Assembly (NCBI GenBank): GCA_963760125.1
Contig: CAVXBV010000014.1
Location: 1-64,000 of the forward strand
DNA: 64,000 bases
Direction: 5' to 3'
Origin: RYN-111 sp963760125
GTDB taxonomy: Bacteria > Actinomycetota > Actinomycetes > Mycobacteriales > SCTD01
Below, in pieces: positions 53,244 to 60,916 of the stretch (position 1 is its first letter; each line of letters starts with the position of its first letter). The translations under genes and the position numbers were made by a program. The notes under the pieces are model-generated. The model made no database searches and was not told where the DNA came from. It saw only the letters and a list, made by a program, of their open reading frames with translations.

Positions 53244-56200
53244 TTGCGCGTGACCGTCCTCGTCTGGCTGTTGTTCGCGGTGTTCGGATCGGGCGTCGCA
53301 CTGGTGACGGAGGCCGTCGCCTGCACATCGCCCTTCGACCCTTGCACGGACCAGTCGACCAAGACGGTGCGCGTGGCACCGACCGGGATCGTGACCCCCG
53401 GGCACGTCATGGTCTGCCCGGAGACGGTGCACCCGCCGTCGTTGCTCACGTAACTGCCGTACTTCGCCGGCGGCAGCGCATCCTTGATCACCACGTTCAC
53501 CGCGTCGGAGGGGCCGTTGTTGGTGACCGCGATGGTGAAGTGGATGACGCTGGACGGCTTGTAGCTGGCGACGTCACTCGTGTGCCCGAGAACCAGATCA
53601 GCGGAGGTCCGCACGGTCGCTGTCGCCGTCGCAGTGTTGTTGTTCGGGGTGGGGTCGGCCGTGGTCGACGTCACCGAGACGCTGTTGCTCAGGACCTGAC
53701 CGCTCGGGGCGGCGCTCTTCACCACCCCGCTGATGGTGACGATCCGGTAGTCCCCGGGAGGCAGGTCGCCCAGTTCGCAGCGCACCTCGTCGGGCACCCC
53801 CACCACGAGGACGCAGCTACCCGGCCCGTGCTGGACGTCCGCGCTGGTGAACGTGACGAATCCCGGCAGCCGGTCGACCAAGCTCGCGTTGCGGGCGGTG
53901 GAGGGGCCGCTGTTGCTCACCCGCACCGAGTACGCGACGGGCGTCCCCGCCGTGACGGGGTCGGGCGAGGCGGTCTTCGTGACGCTCAGGTCCGCAGAGG
54001 TCGTGACCTGCGTGTCGGTGTGCGCCAGGTTGTTCGACGCGTTGCTGTCGAACGTCTGACTGCCGGCGCGGGCGTCGTTGTGCAGCCCTCCAACGGCACC
54101 TGGGTCGACCCGGACGCGGATCGTCATCTGGCGCGTGGCCCCGGAGGGAACCGTGCCAAACGCACAGGTCGTGGGCTGCATCGAGTCCCCTGGGACTCCT
54201 GCCGTGCAGGTGCCGGACGTCCCCGTGACGGTCAGGATCGTCACGCCGGACGGGAGGGTGTCGGTGAGGGTGACGCCCTCGGCCGCGGACGGCCCGTTGT
54301 TCGTGACCGACAGCTGGTAGTCGAACTCGGTGCCCGCCGTCGCGCTCGCGGGAGCCGTCTTGGTCAGGGCGAGGTCAGCGACGGCCGTGACCGTGATCGT
54401 GGTGTCGACGACGTTGTTGGTGTCGTTCGGGTCGGGGGTGTCGCTGCGTGCCCTCGCCTTGTTGTCGATCTCCTGGGAGTCGTTGGCCGTGACCCGGTAG
54501 GTGACCGTCTTGCGCCCCGGGTTCGCCGTCGACGCGGCGTCGATCGTGCCGAGCTGGCACTCGAAGCGCTGCCCACCGGGCACCGGCGAGGTGCTGGCAG
54601 GGCAGGTGCCGCCGTTGGGAGCCTGGATCGACGAGACGGTGAAGGTCCCGTCCGACAGCAGTTGGTCACTCAGAACGACACCACGCGCATCGGAGGGCCC
54701 GTGGTTGTCCACGAACACCGTGCAGTTCGCGGTCTGCCCGGCACGCAGCTCAGCCGGGTCGCAGATCTTGACGACCTGGAGGTCGGCCGAGTCGTTCACG
54801 ACCGTCGTGGCCGTTGCCGTGTTGTTGCTCGTGTCCACGTCGGCGGTCTTGCCGTCGCTCACCTTTGCGGTGTTCGTGATGGTCAGCGGTTCACCGTTCT
54901 GCGACACGGCGTTGGCGTGCACCTGGACGGTCAGGGTGAACGTCGTGGCCGCCCCGTTGGCGAGGTTGCCCAGGGAACAGGTCACGCGGTCGTGCGCGCC
55001 GACGGACTGCTCGTCGCACGGCAGGCTGCTCGTGACGAACTCGACCTGGTCCGGGAGGTCATCGACCACGACGACGTCGCTGGCGTCATCGGGACCGTCA
55101 TTGCGGACGGTGATCGTGTAGCGCAGCTGCTCGCCAGCGATCACCGGGTCGGGGCTGTCGCTCTTGGTGATCGCCAGGTTCGCCTTCGGGAGGTCGATCC
55201 GCCACAGGCCACGGCCTCGTGAGCCGACGTAGGCGGTGTCCCGCACGTTGTCGAAGACGAAGTCGAGGGCGCGGTGGATCTGCTTCGACCCGCGCACCGT
55301 CAGCCAGTTGTTGCCGTTGTCCACGGAGGCGAAGATGCCGTTGGACAGCGTGCCGACCATGACCTGGTCGCTGAAGCCGTCGAACGCCACCGAGGTCGCC
55401 TGGTTGCCCGCGGACGAGCGCCATTTGTAGCCACCGGAGGTCACGAGCGAGGTGACCGTGGCGTCCGGCTGCCAGCTGGCACCGCCGCTCGTCGAGCGGA
55501 ACAGCGCCTGGTTGTTGCGGGACACCGCGTACAGCAGCGTCGGGTCGACGGGGTCGACCGCCCACGCGTCGACGAACCCGGCTCCGGCGTTCAGCGCCGT
55601 CAGGGTGCCCGGATTGGTGGCGAGCGAGTTGTCCAAGGTCCCGCCTGCCAGCCGGTAAAGGGTGCCGCCGAGGTTCAGGTAGAACACGGGGCTGGCCGCG
55701 GTCCCGGAGGCCTGGATCTGGCCGTGCGAGCCGGGGCCCGGCCCCGCACCGGAGGGTGCAGCCGGTAGGACAGCACCCAGTTGGGTCCAGTTGGCGCCGG
55801 CGTTGGTGGTGTAGAACACCGCCCAGTTCGGTGTGGGCTCAGCCGGCGGAATCCCGTCGTCCGGTGGTGCATCGCGCAGGATCAGGGCGTAGCTGGCCGG
55901 GCCGAACTGGGTACCGGCGAACGTGTTGCCGAAGTCGGAGTTCCAGGGGGCCGGCGGCGCGGTGAACGCCACGTTGACCGCCGCTCCGGGAGCCTGGCGA
56001 CGTACGGAGCAGCCGAAGCAGTCCCGACGCAGCAGCGACGCAGCGGGGTTCCCGACACGGTCCGCGATCAGGTTGTAGGTGTCCGGGCCGTTGTTGATGT
56101 ACGTCGCCCCCCCGTCCCCGGTGTAGAAGGTGCCGTTGTCCTGCAGCCCGAAGTACAGGTCGGTGTGCGTGGGCCACACCGTCCCCGTGGTCTGGCTCGC

Positions 56201-57529
56201 GTCGTACGCGTGCAGCCCCTTGTTCGCGGACACGATCGTGGGCGTCGCACCACAGCCACTGCTGGTCATGCGGAACACGCCGCCGTCGCCGGAGAGGAAC
56301 AGCGGACAGCCGTTCGGTAGGGCTGGGTCGAACGCGATGCTCGTGGGGTCGGTGTGCGGCGTGTTCATGTCCCAGCGCGGCCAGTTGCCCGCGCCGGTGG
56401 CGCAGCTCGGGCTGTTGTCGCTGTCGCAGGTCTGCCGAAGGGTCCGCACCGAGGTGCCGAAGTACACGTCGTAGGTCGTCGGGTCGCCGTCAGGGTTGTC
56501 GCGGACCTGGGTGAAGGGCTCCCGACAGTTCGAGTCCGTGACATCGGACCCCATCTGCGTCCAGGAGCCGGCGGCTCCCGCACTGCGGTTCTCCAGCAGC
56601 TGGCCGGCGCAGAACCCACTCGCCGTACCGCCCTCGAAGTTCGACAGGTAGACGATGTTGGCGTTGTTGGGGGCGACGTCGATGTTGCAGCTGCCGAAGG
56701 CCCCGCCCTGGACGCCCGAGGAGGTAGCCGGGCGGAACAACGGCGAATTCGGGTCAGCCGCCGACCAGGTGCCGCCGCTGTCGTTGGAGCGGAAGAAGCC
56801 CTGCGGCCCGCAGACATCGACCTGGAACAGTCCCGCCCCTGCCGGACGCACCTCGACGTCCTCGAGGCTTTGGCTCGAGGTGATGCCGTTGTTGAACGAG
56901 CCGTTGGGGTCGATGCGCGTCCAGGTGCTGTCCGCGCCGCTGCTGTTGCTCCGTGTCAGGCCGCAGTCGTCGCCGACGAAGACCTGCAGGCTTCCCGGGC
57001 TGCCGGGGGCGATCTCGACGGCCCGGGCGTTGGACTCCGTGGTGCAGGAGGCTGGCGGGTCGGATCCCACTGGCTTGGCCCAGGTCAACCCGCCATCGGT
57101 GCTGCGGTAGATGCCGCCCCTGCTGACGGTGCTGCCTTCGTAGTTGCCCACCGCGATGACCAGGTTGGGGTCAGACGCGGCGTACTGCACGTCCTGCACC
57201 GTGAGCAGAGGTAGCCCGTCGACGTGGGACCAGTTGGCGCCGCCGTCCGTGGTGCGCCAGAGGCCACCTAGCTCGGTCCCGGCCAGCATCCGTTGCGCAT
57301 CCACCGGATGGAGGGCCAGCTTCTCCACACGGCCACCCCAGAGCGGCGACGGGGTCGCGTTCGGGTTCACATCGGTGACGGCGGACGGCGGGGGTGCAGC
57401 GGCCGCAGGTGCAGCAGCGGCGAGAGGGATCGTGACCACACCTGCCATCAGGGCCGCGGCCCCGAGCAGAGCCATGACACGGTGCGGTTCCCGCCGCGCG
57501 TGCTTACCCTGGTGGAAGACAGAACTCAT
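53240..57529 (-). CDS. Giant secreted protein: BNR/Asp-box propeller plus five DUF11 repeats
   Basis: Exported protein of about 1429 aa. The signal peptide (VMALLGAAALMAGVVTIPLAAAAPAAA) is followed by a sialidase/sortilin-like propeller region (to about 780) with many Asp-box motifs, such as GLWRTTDGGANW, GIYRSTDGGLTW, FFRSNDSGGTW, LFRSTSGGASW and FASVDNGNNW. Five DUF11 repeats of about 130 aa follow, each starting like ADLALTKTAPASATAGTEFDYQLSVTNNGPS (near 783, 913, 1048, 1180, 1310). There is no membrane anchor or sorting signal, so it is released or held by its neighbours. ATG 57529 is chosen for the signal peptide. No catalytic residues of true sialidases were recognised; probably an adhesin or matrix protein. 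Confidence 0.85.
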   Translation of the reverse strand: MSSVFHQGKHARREPHRVMALLGAAALMAGVVTIPLAAAAPAAAAPPPSAVTDVNPNATPSPLWGGRVEKLALHPVDAQRMLAGTELGGLWRTTDGGANWSHVDGLPLLTVQDVQYAASDPNLVIAVGNYEGSTVSRGGIYRSTDGGLTWAKPVGSDPPASCTTESNARAVEIAPGSPGSLQVFVGDDCGLTRSNSSGADSTWTRIDPNGSFNNGITSSQSLEDVEVRPAGAGLFQVDVCGPQGFFRSNDSGGTWSAADPNSPLFRPATSSGVQGGAFGSCNIDVAPNNANIVYLSNFEGGTASGFCAGQLLENRSAGAAGSWTQMGSDVTDSNCREPFTQVRDNPDGDPTTYDVYFGTSVRTLRQTCDSDNSPSCATGAGNWPRWDMNTPHTDPTSIAFDPALPNGCPLFLSGDGGVFRMTSSGCGATPTIVSANKGLHAYDASQTTGTVWPTHTDLYFGLQDNGTFYTGDGGATYINNGPDTYNLIADRVGNPAASLLRRDCFGCSVRRQAPGAAVNVAFTAPPAPWNSDFGNTFAGTQFGPASYALILRDAPPDDGIPPAEPTPNWAVFYTTNAGANWTQLGAVLPAAPSGAGPGPGSHGQIQASGTAASPVFYLNLGGTLYRLAGGTLDNSLATNPGTLTALNAGAGFVDAWAVDPVDPTLLYAVSRNNQALFRSTSGGASWQPDATVTSLVTSGGYKWRSSAGNQATSVAFDGFSDQVMVGTLSNGIFASVDNGNNWLTVRGSKQIHRALDFVFDNVRDTAYVGSRGRGLWRIDLPKANLAITKSDSPDPVIAGEQLRYTITVRNDGPDDASDVVVVDDLPDQVEFVTSSLPCDEQSVGAHDRVTCSLGNLANGAATTFTLTVQVHANAVSQNGEPLTITNTAKVSDGKTADVDTSNNTATATTVVNDSADLQVVKICDPAELRAGQTANCTVFVDNHGPSDARGVVLSDQLLSDGTFTVSSIQAPNGGTCPASTSPVPGGQRFECQLGTIDAASTANPGRKTVTYRVTANDSQEIDNKARARSDTPDPNDTNNVVDTTITVTAVADLALTKTAPASATAGTEFDYQLSVTNNGPSAAEGVTLTDTLPSGVTILTVTGTSGTCTAGVPGDSMQPTTCAFGTVPSGATRQMTIRVRVDPGAVGGLHNDARAGSQTFDSNASNNLAHTDTQVTTSADLSVTKTASPDPVTAGTPVAYSVRVSNSGPSTARNASLVDRLPGFVTFTSADVQHGPGSCVLVVGVPDEVRCELGDLPPGDYRIVTISGVVKSAAPSGQVLSNSVSVTSTTADPTPNNNTATATATVRTSADLVLGHTSDVASYKPSSVIHFTIAVTNNGPSDAVNVVIKDALPPAKYGSYVSNDGGCTVSGQTMTCPGVTIPVGATRTVLVDWSVQGSKGDVQATASVTSATPDPNTANNSQTRTVTRK

Positions 57530-57683
57530 GGCACAGCCCCCCTGGCCGTTGACGGTCATCGCGATGCGGTGGCGTCGCTGTCCGCTTGGGCCAAGGGTGT
57601 AGGCGGCGCGGCGCGACCCCGCACTCGCTGAAAGATCGCGCCGTGCACCGCTGCCGACAACCTGCAATTGGCGTACGTCAGTC

Positions 57684-57704
57684 GTCCCGCCTGAGGTACG
57701 GGAC
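57684..57704 (-). terminator. Weak hairpin after nusB
   Basis: GTCCCG (57684-57689) pairs with CGGGAC (57699-57704) around a 9-nt loop, 18 nt after the nusB stop. It may end the aro-efp-nusB transcript. The rest of the 192-bp gap up to 57529 should hold the promoter of the exported-protein block; I see no convincing -35/-10 pair. Confidence 0.3.
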
Positions 57705-57721
57705 CGGTGGGGCGGGGAGCG

Positions 57722-58132
57722 CTACGCGCCGAGGACGGGCTTGAGCTGGAGCAGCCGGCCGAGCAGGCCGTTGACGAAGCCGGGGCTCTCGTCGGTCGAC
57801 AGCGACGCCGCCAGCTCGACGGCTTCGCTCACCGCGACGCCGTCCGGGACGTCGTCGCACCAGAGGAGCTCGAACGCGCCGATCCGCAGGACCGCGAGGT
57901 CGACGGCGGGGAACCGGTCGAGCGTCCACTCCTGGGCGTAGGTCTCGAGCAGCTCATCGATCCGCACCCGGTGGGCGACGACACCCTCCACGAGCGTCAC
58001 GGCGTACTCCGGCACGGGCGGGTCGGACTGCGCGAGCCGCACGCGGAGCGTCTCGATCGGGTCGACCCCGCGCTGGTCGGCCTCGTACAGGACGTCGAGC
58101 GCCCGCTTGCGGGCCTTGCTCCTCGCGCCCAT
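57722..58132 (-). CDS. nusB: Transcription antitermination factor NusB
   Basis: Binds boxA of rRNA leader RNA with NusE to prevent termination. 136 aa: ARSKARKRALDVLYEADQRG, then YAVTLVEGVVAHRVRIDELLETYAQEWTLDRFPAVDLAVLRIGAFELL and VAVSEAVELAASLSTDESPGFVNGLLGRL. ATG 58132 touches the efp stop (TGATG). The efp-nusB pair downstream of aro genes is standard in actinobacteria. Confidence 0.97.
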   Translation of the reverse strand: MGARSKARKRALDVLYEADQRGVDPIETLRVRLAQSDPPVPEYAVTLVEGVVAHRVRIDELLETYAQEWTLDRFPAVDLAVLRIGAFELLWCDDVPDGVAVSEAVELAASLSTDESPGFVNGLLGRLLQLKPVLGA

Positions 58133-58701
58133 CAGCTCTTGTCGTTGATACGACCGAGGTAGCGACCGTCGCGGGTGTCCACCTTGATCTTCTCGCCGGT
58201 GGTGAGGAACAGCGGGACCTGGATCTCGGCGCCGGTCTCCAGGATCGCCGGCTTGGTGCCGCCGGTGGAGCGGTCGCCCTGCAGGCCCGGGTCGGTGTGC
58301 TGCACGAGCAACTCCACGGAGGCGGGCAGCTCGACGTACAGCGCCGAGCCCTCGTGGACGGCGACGATCGCGTCGGTGTTCTCGAGCATGTAGTCGGCGT
58401 TGCCGGCGACCGTGGTCTCCGGGACGTACATCTGGTCGAAGGTGTCCTTGTCCATGAACACGAAGTCGGTGCCGTCCTTGTACAGGAACGTCATGTCGCG
58501 CTTGTCGACCGTCGCGACCTCGACCTTGGTGCCTGCGTTGAACGTCTTGTCGACGACCTTCCCGGTCACGACGTTCTTCAGCGTCGTCCGCACGAACGCC
58601 CCGCCCTTGCCGGGCTTGACGTGCTGGAACTCGTTGACCGCCCACAGCCCGTTGTCGAGCTGGAGCACCATGCCGTTCTTGAGGTCGTTCGTGGAGGCCA
58701 T
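58132..58701 (-). CDS. efp: Elongation factor P
   Basis: Relieves ribosome stalling at polyproline. 189 aa in three beta domains: STNDLKNGMVLQLDNGLWAV, the tip loop VKPGKGGAFVR (K32), and the C-terminal OB domain ending VPLFLTTGEKIKVDTRDGRYLGR. No strong ribosome-binding site precedes the ATG; a TAGCCT hexamer lies 8 nt upstream, so the start may be close to leaderless. Confidence 0.98.
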   Translation of the reverse strand: MASTNDLKNGMVLQLDNGLWAVNEFQHVKPGKGGAFVRTTLKNVVTGKVVDKTFNAGTKVEVATVDKRDMTFLYKDGTDFVFMDKDTFDQMYVPETTVAGNADYMLENTDAIVAVHEGSALYVELPASVELLVQHTDPGLQGDRSTGGTKPAILETGAEIQVPLFLTTGEKIKVDTRDGRYLGRINDKS

Positions 58702-58740
58702 GGGGCGAGAGGCTACCGGAGAGGCGTACGGCGAGATGGC

Positions 58741-59136
58741 TCAGTGCAGGCGGCTGGCCCACCCCTGCAGGACCGCGGCGACGTCGGCGACCTCGCGCCG
58801 CGTGCCGTCCGCGACCGAGATCACGACGTCGTAGGCCTCGTCCTCGCCGTAACTGAGCTCCCAGCCGTTCTTGAGCAGGAGCAGGACCGTTCCGGCGAGG
58901 CCCAAGCGCTTGTTGCCATCGACCAGCGGGTGGGTGGTGACGAGGGACAGCATGAGCGCCGCGGCCTTGTGGAAGACGCTGGGGTACGCGTCCTCGCCGA
59001 ACACGCTGGCTGCCGGGCGCGCGAGGGCGCTTTCCACGAGGCCCCAGTCACGCACCTCGAGCGAACCGCCGAACAGGATCGGGCCAAGCGCGACAATGTC
59101 GTCGAGGTCGAGGTACCGCGTCGGCGCGGCCGTCAC
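58741..59136 (-). CDS. Doc/Fic-type toxin
   Basis: Death-on-curing toxin, 131 aa. RYLDLDDIVALGPILFGG at the N-terminus and the Fic motif HPLVDGNKRLGL (69-80) place it in the Doc family, which phosphorylates elongation factor Tu. The motif has Leu where HPF is usual. GTG 59136 overlaps the antitoxin stop by GTGA, giving a start and a normal toxin-antitoxin arrangement. It lies between efp and aroQ, away from any mobile element. Confidence 0.88.
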   Translation of the reverse strand: MTAAPTRYLDLDDIVALGPILFGGSLEVRDWGLVESALARPAASVFGEDAYPSVFHKAAALMLSLVTTHPLVDGNKRLGLAGTVLLLLKNGWELSYGEDEAYDVVISVADGTRREVADVAAVLQGWASRLH

Positions 59137-59330
59137 TCGCCCAGCCGCTGCAGCAGGGAGGCGTTCCTCTCCGCCCAATCGGCCATGTAGGCGTCGCGGG
59201 TGCGCGCCCACCGCGCGTGGTACTCCCGGATGGCCTTGCGGGCGACCTCCTGCATGCTGGTGCCCTCGCGCTCCGCCATCACGCGGAGCATCTCCTGCTC
59301 CGCCTCGGTCAGCCGCAGTGTCATCGCCAT
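59133..59330 (-). CDS. Ribbon-helix-helix antitoxin
   Basis: 65-aa partner of the Doc toxin. TLRLTEAEQEMLRVMAEREGTSMQEVARKAIREY is a ribbon-helix-helix DNA-binding domain; the C-terminal ARTRDAYMADWAERNASLLQRL helix probably covers the toxin. ATG 59330 (or 59324) lies 6 nt after a -10-like TATCAT, so its mRNA is probably leaderless. Two direct repeats upstream are likely its operator. Confidence 0.82.
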   Translation of the reverse strand: MAMTLRLTEAEQEMLRVMAEREGTSMQEVARKAIREYHARWARTRDAYMADWAERNASLLQRLGE

Positions 59331-59336
59331 GAGCCG

Positions 59337-59358
59337 ATGATACCGCCGTGATACCGCC
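59337..59358 (-). promoter_or_regulatory. Promoter/operator of the RHH-Doc operon
   Basis: TGATACCGCC occurs twice on plus (59338-59347, 59349-59358) with an 11-bp period, one helical turn, as expected for RHH binding. The first copy overlaps the minus-strand -10 hexamer TATCAT (59337-59342), which ends 6 nt before the antitoxin ATG. Autorepression by the antitoxin is inferred. Confidence 0.55.
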
Positions 59359-59361
59359 CGG

Positions 59362-59772
59362 TCAGGTGCCTTGCAGGGCGCGGATCGCCGCGCGGTAGCC
59401 CTCGACGCCGAGGCCGGTGATCGTCCCGCGGCACACGGCGGACAGGACGCTCTCGTGCCGGAACTCCTCGCGGGCGGCCACCTGGCTCAGGTGCACCTCG
59501 ATGACGACGGGCGGCAGTGCCGCGGCGTCGCGGAGCGCGTAGGAGTAGTGCGTCCACGCGCCGGCGTTGAGCACGACGGGCGTGCCCGCGTCCGCGGCCT
59601 CGTGCAGCCAGCCGATCATCGTGGCCTCGTCGTCGGTCTGCCGGACATCTGCCTCCGGCTCGACCTCCTGGCACAGCGCGACGAGCTCGGCGTAGGTCGT
59701 GCTGCCGTAGATCTCGGGCTGACGGGTGCCGAGCCGACCGAGGTTGGGTCCGTTGAGCACGAGGATCTTCAC
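59362..59772 (-). CDS. aroQ: 3-dehydroquinate dehydratase, type II
   Basis: Third shikimate step. 136 aa, dodecameric type II enzyme: KILVLNGPNLGRLGTRQPEIYGS with the catalytic Tyr, VVLNAGAWTHYSYALRDA, IEVHLSQVAAREEFRHESVLS with the catalytic His and the closing Arg. GTG 59772 overlaps the aroB stop by GTGA; the frame is open further upstream. Confidence 0.96.
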   Translation of the reverse strand: MKILVLNGPNLGRLGTRQPEIYGSTTYAELVALCQEVEPEADVRQTDDEATMIGWLHEAADAGTPVVLNAGAWTHYSYALRDAAALPPVVIEVHLSQVAAREEFRHESVLSAVCRGTITGLGVEGYRAAIRALQGT

Positions 59773-60860
59773 AGGTCGATGGTCCCAGAACGCTCGCGCC
59801 GTACCTCTTCCCACGCCGCGACGAGGTGCGTCGGATCGGGGTCGTCAAGGATCCGCGGCTTCGCGAGCGCGTCGAGGACCACGAACCGCAGCCGGTCGGC
59901 GCGGGACTTCTTGTCGACCTTCATGGCGGCGTGCAGGCGGGTCCAGTCCCCGTCGTACGACGTGGGCAGGCCGACGGACTCGAGCAGGCTCCGGTGGCGG
60001 GTCGCGGTCGCGTCGTCGAGCCGACCGGCGAGCCGGGCGAGCTCGGCGACGAAGACCAGGCCGACGCTGACGGCCGCGCCGTGGCGCCAGCGGTAGTCCT
60101 CGACCTTCTCGATCGCGTGGCCCAGGGTGTGGCCGTAGTTGAGGAACTCCCGGCCGCCCTGCTCGGTGAGGTCGTCGCCGACGACACCGGCCTTGACGGC
60201 GATGGCCCGCTCGATGAGCTCGCGGGTGTGCGGCCCCTGCGGCGTGGTCGCGCCGTGGGGGTCGCCCTCGATGAGGTCCAGGATCACCGGGTCGTGGGTG
60301 AAGCCGACCTTGATGATCTCGGCGAGCCCGCTGACGTAGTCGTGCCGCGGCAGCGTCTCGAGCGCCGTGAGGTCGCACAGCACCCCGGCCGGTTCGTGGA
60401 ACGCGCCGACGAGGTTCTTGCCGGCGGTGGTGTTGATGCCCGTCTTGCCGCCGACGGCCGCATCCACCATGCCGAGCAACGTCGTGGGGACGTGCACGAC
60501 GTCGACGCCCCGCAGCCAGGTCGCGGCGACGAAGCCGGTGAGGTCGGTCGTCGCTCCCCCACCGACCGCGACGAGCGCGTCCGTGCGGGTGAAGCCGGCC
60601 TGGCCGAGGACGTCCCAGAGGTACGCCGCGACCTTCAGGTCCTTGCTCTGCTCGCCGTCGGGCACCTCGACGCTGTGCGCCTGGTAGCCCTTGTCGCGCA
60701 GGTCCTCGGCGATCGTCTCGCCGGTGATCCGGAGGGCAGCCGGGTGCACGACCGCCACCCGGTGCGCGCGGGGCAGCAGCCCGGGGAGCTCCCCGAGCAG
60801 CCCGTCGCCGACGACCACGTCGTACGGCCGCGCCGTCGCGACCGTGATGCGAGAGCTCAT
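59769..60860 (-). CDS. aroB: 3-dehydroquinate synthase
   Basis: Second shikimate step, NAD- and zinc-dependent cyclisation of DAHP. 363 aa: VPDGEQSKDL, VAVGGGATTDLTGFVAATWLRGV, PTTLLGMVDAAVGGKTGIN, GLAEIIKVGF, and the zinc histidine in FLNYGHTLGHAIEKV. ATG 60860. It is separated from aroK by the broken DUF222-HNH gene, whereas aroK-aroB are usually adjacent, so that gene is an insertion. Confidence 0.97.
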   Translation of the reverse strand: MSSRITVATARPYDVVVGDGLLGELPGLLPRAHRVAVVHPAALRITGETIAEDLRDKGYQAHSVEVPDGEQSKDLKVAAYLWDVLGQAGFTRTDALVAVGGGATTDLTGFVAATWLRGVDVVHVPTTLLGMVDAAVGGKTGINTTAGKNLVGAFHEPAGVLCDLTALETLPRHDYVSGLAEIIKVGFTHDPVILDLIEGDPHGATTPQGPHTRELIERAIAVKAGVVGDDLTEQGGREFLNYGHTLGHAIEKVEDYRWRHGAAVSVGLVFVAELARLAGRLDDATATRHRSLLESVGLPTSYDGDWTRLHAAMKVDKKSRADRLRFVVLDALAKPRILDDPDPTHLVAAWEEVRRERSGTIDL

Positions 60861-60916
60861 GCGGGCACCTCAGTCATGTCCGACAAGGTATCCGCGCGTG
60901 CCGCCTGACCCCGCCA

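Noticed and set aside
52019..57721. Prophage or integrative element for the exported-protein block
   Set aside because: No integrase, tRNA target, flanking repeats or phage genes are visible; it is a plain operon of exported proteins.
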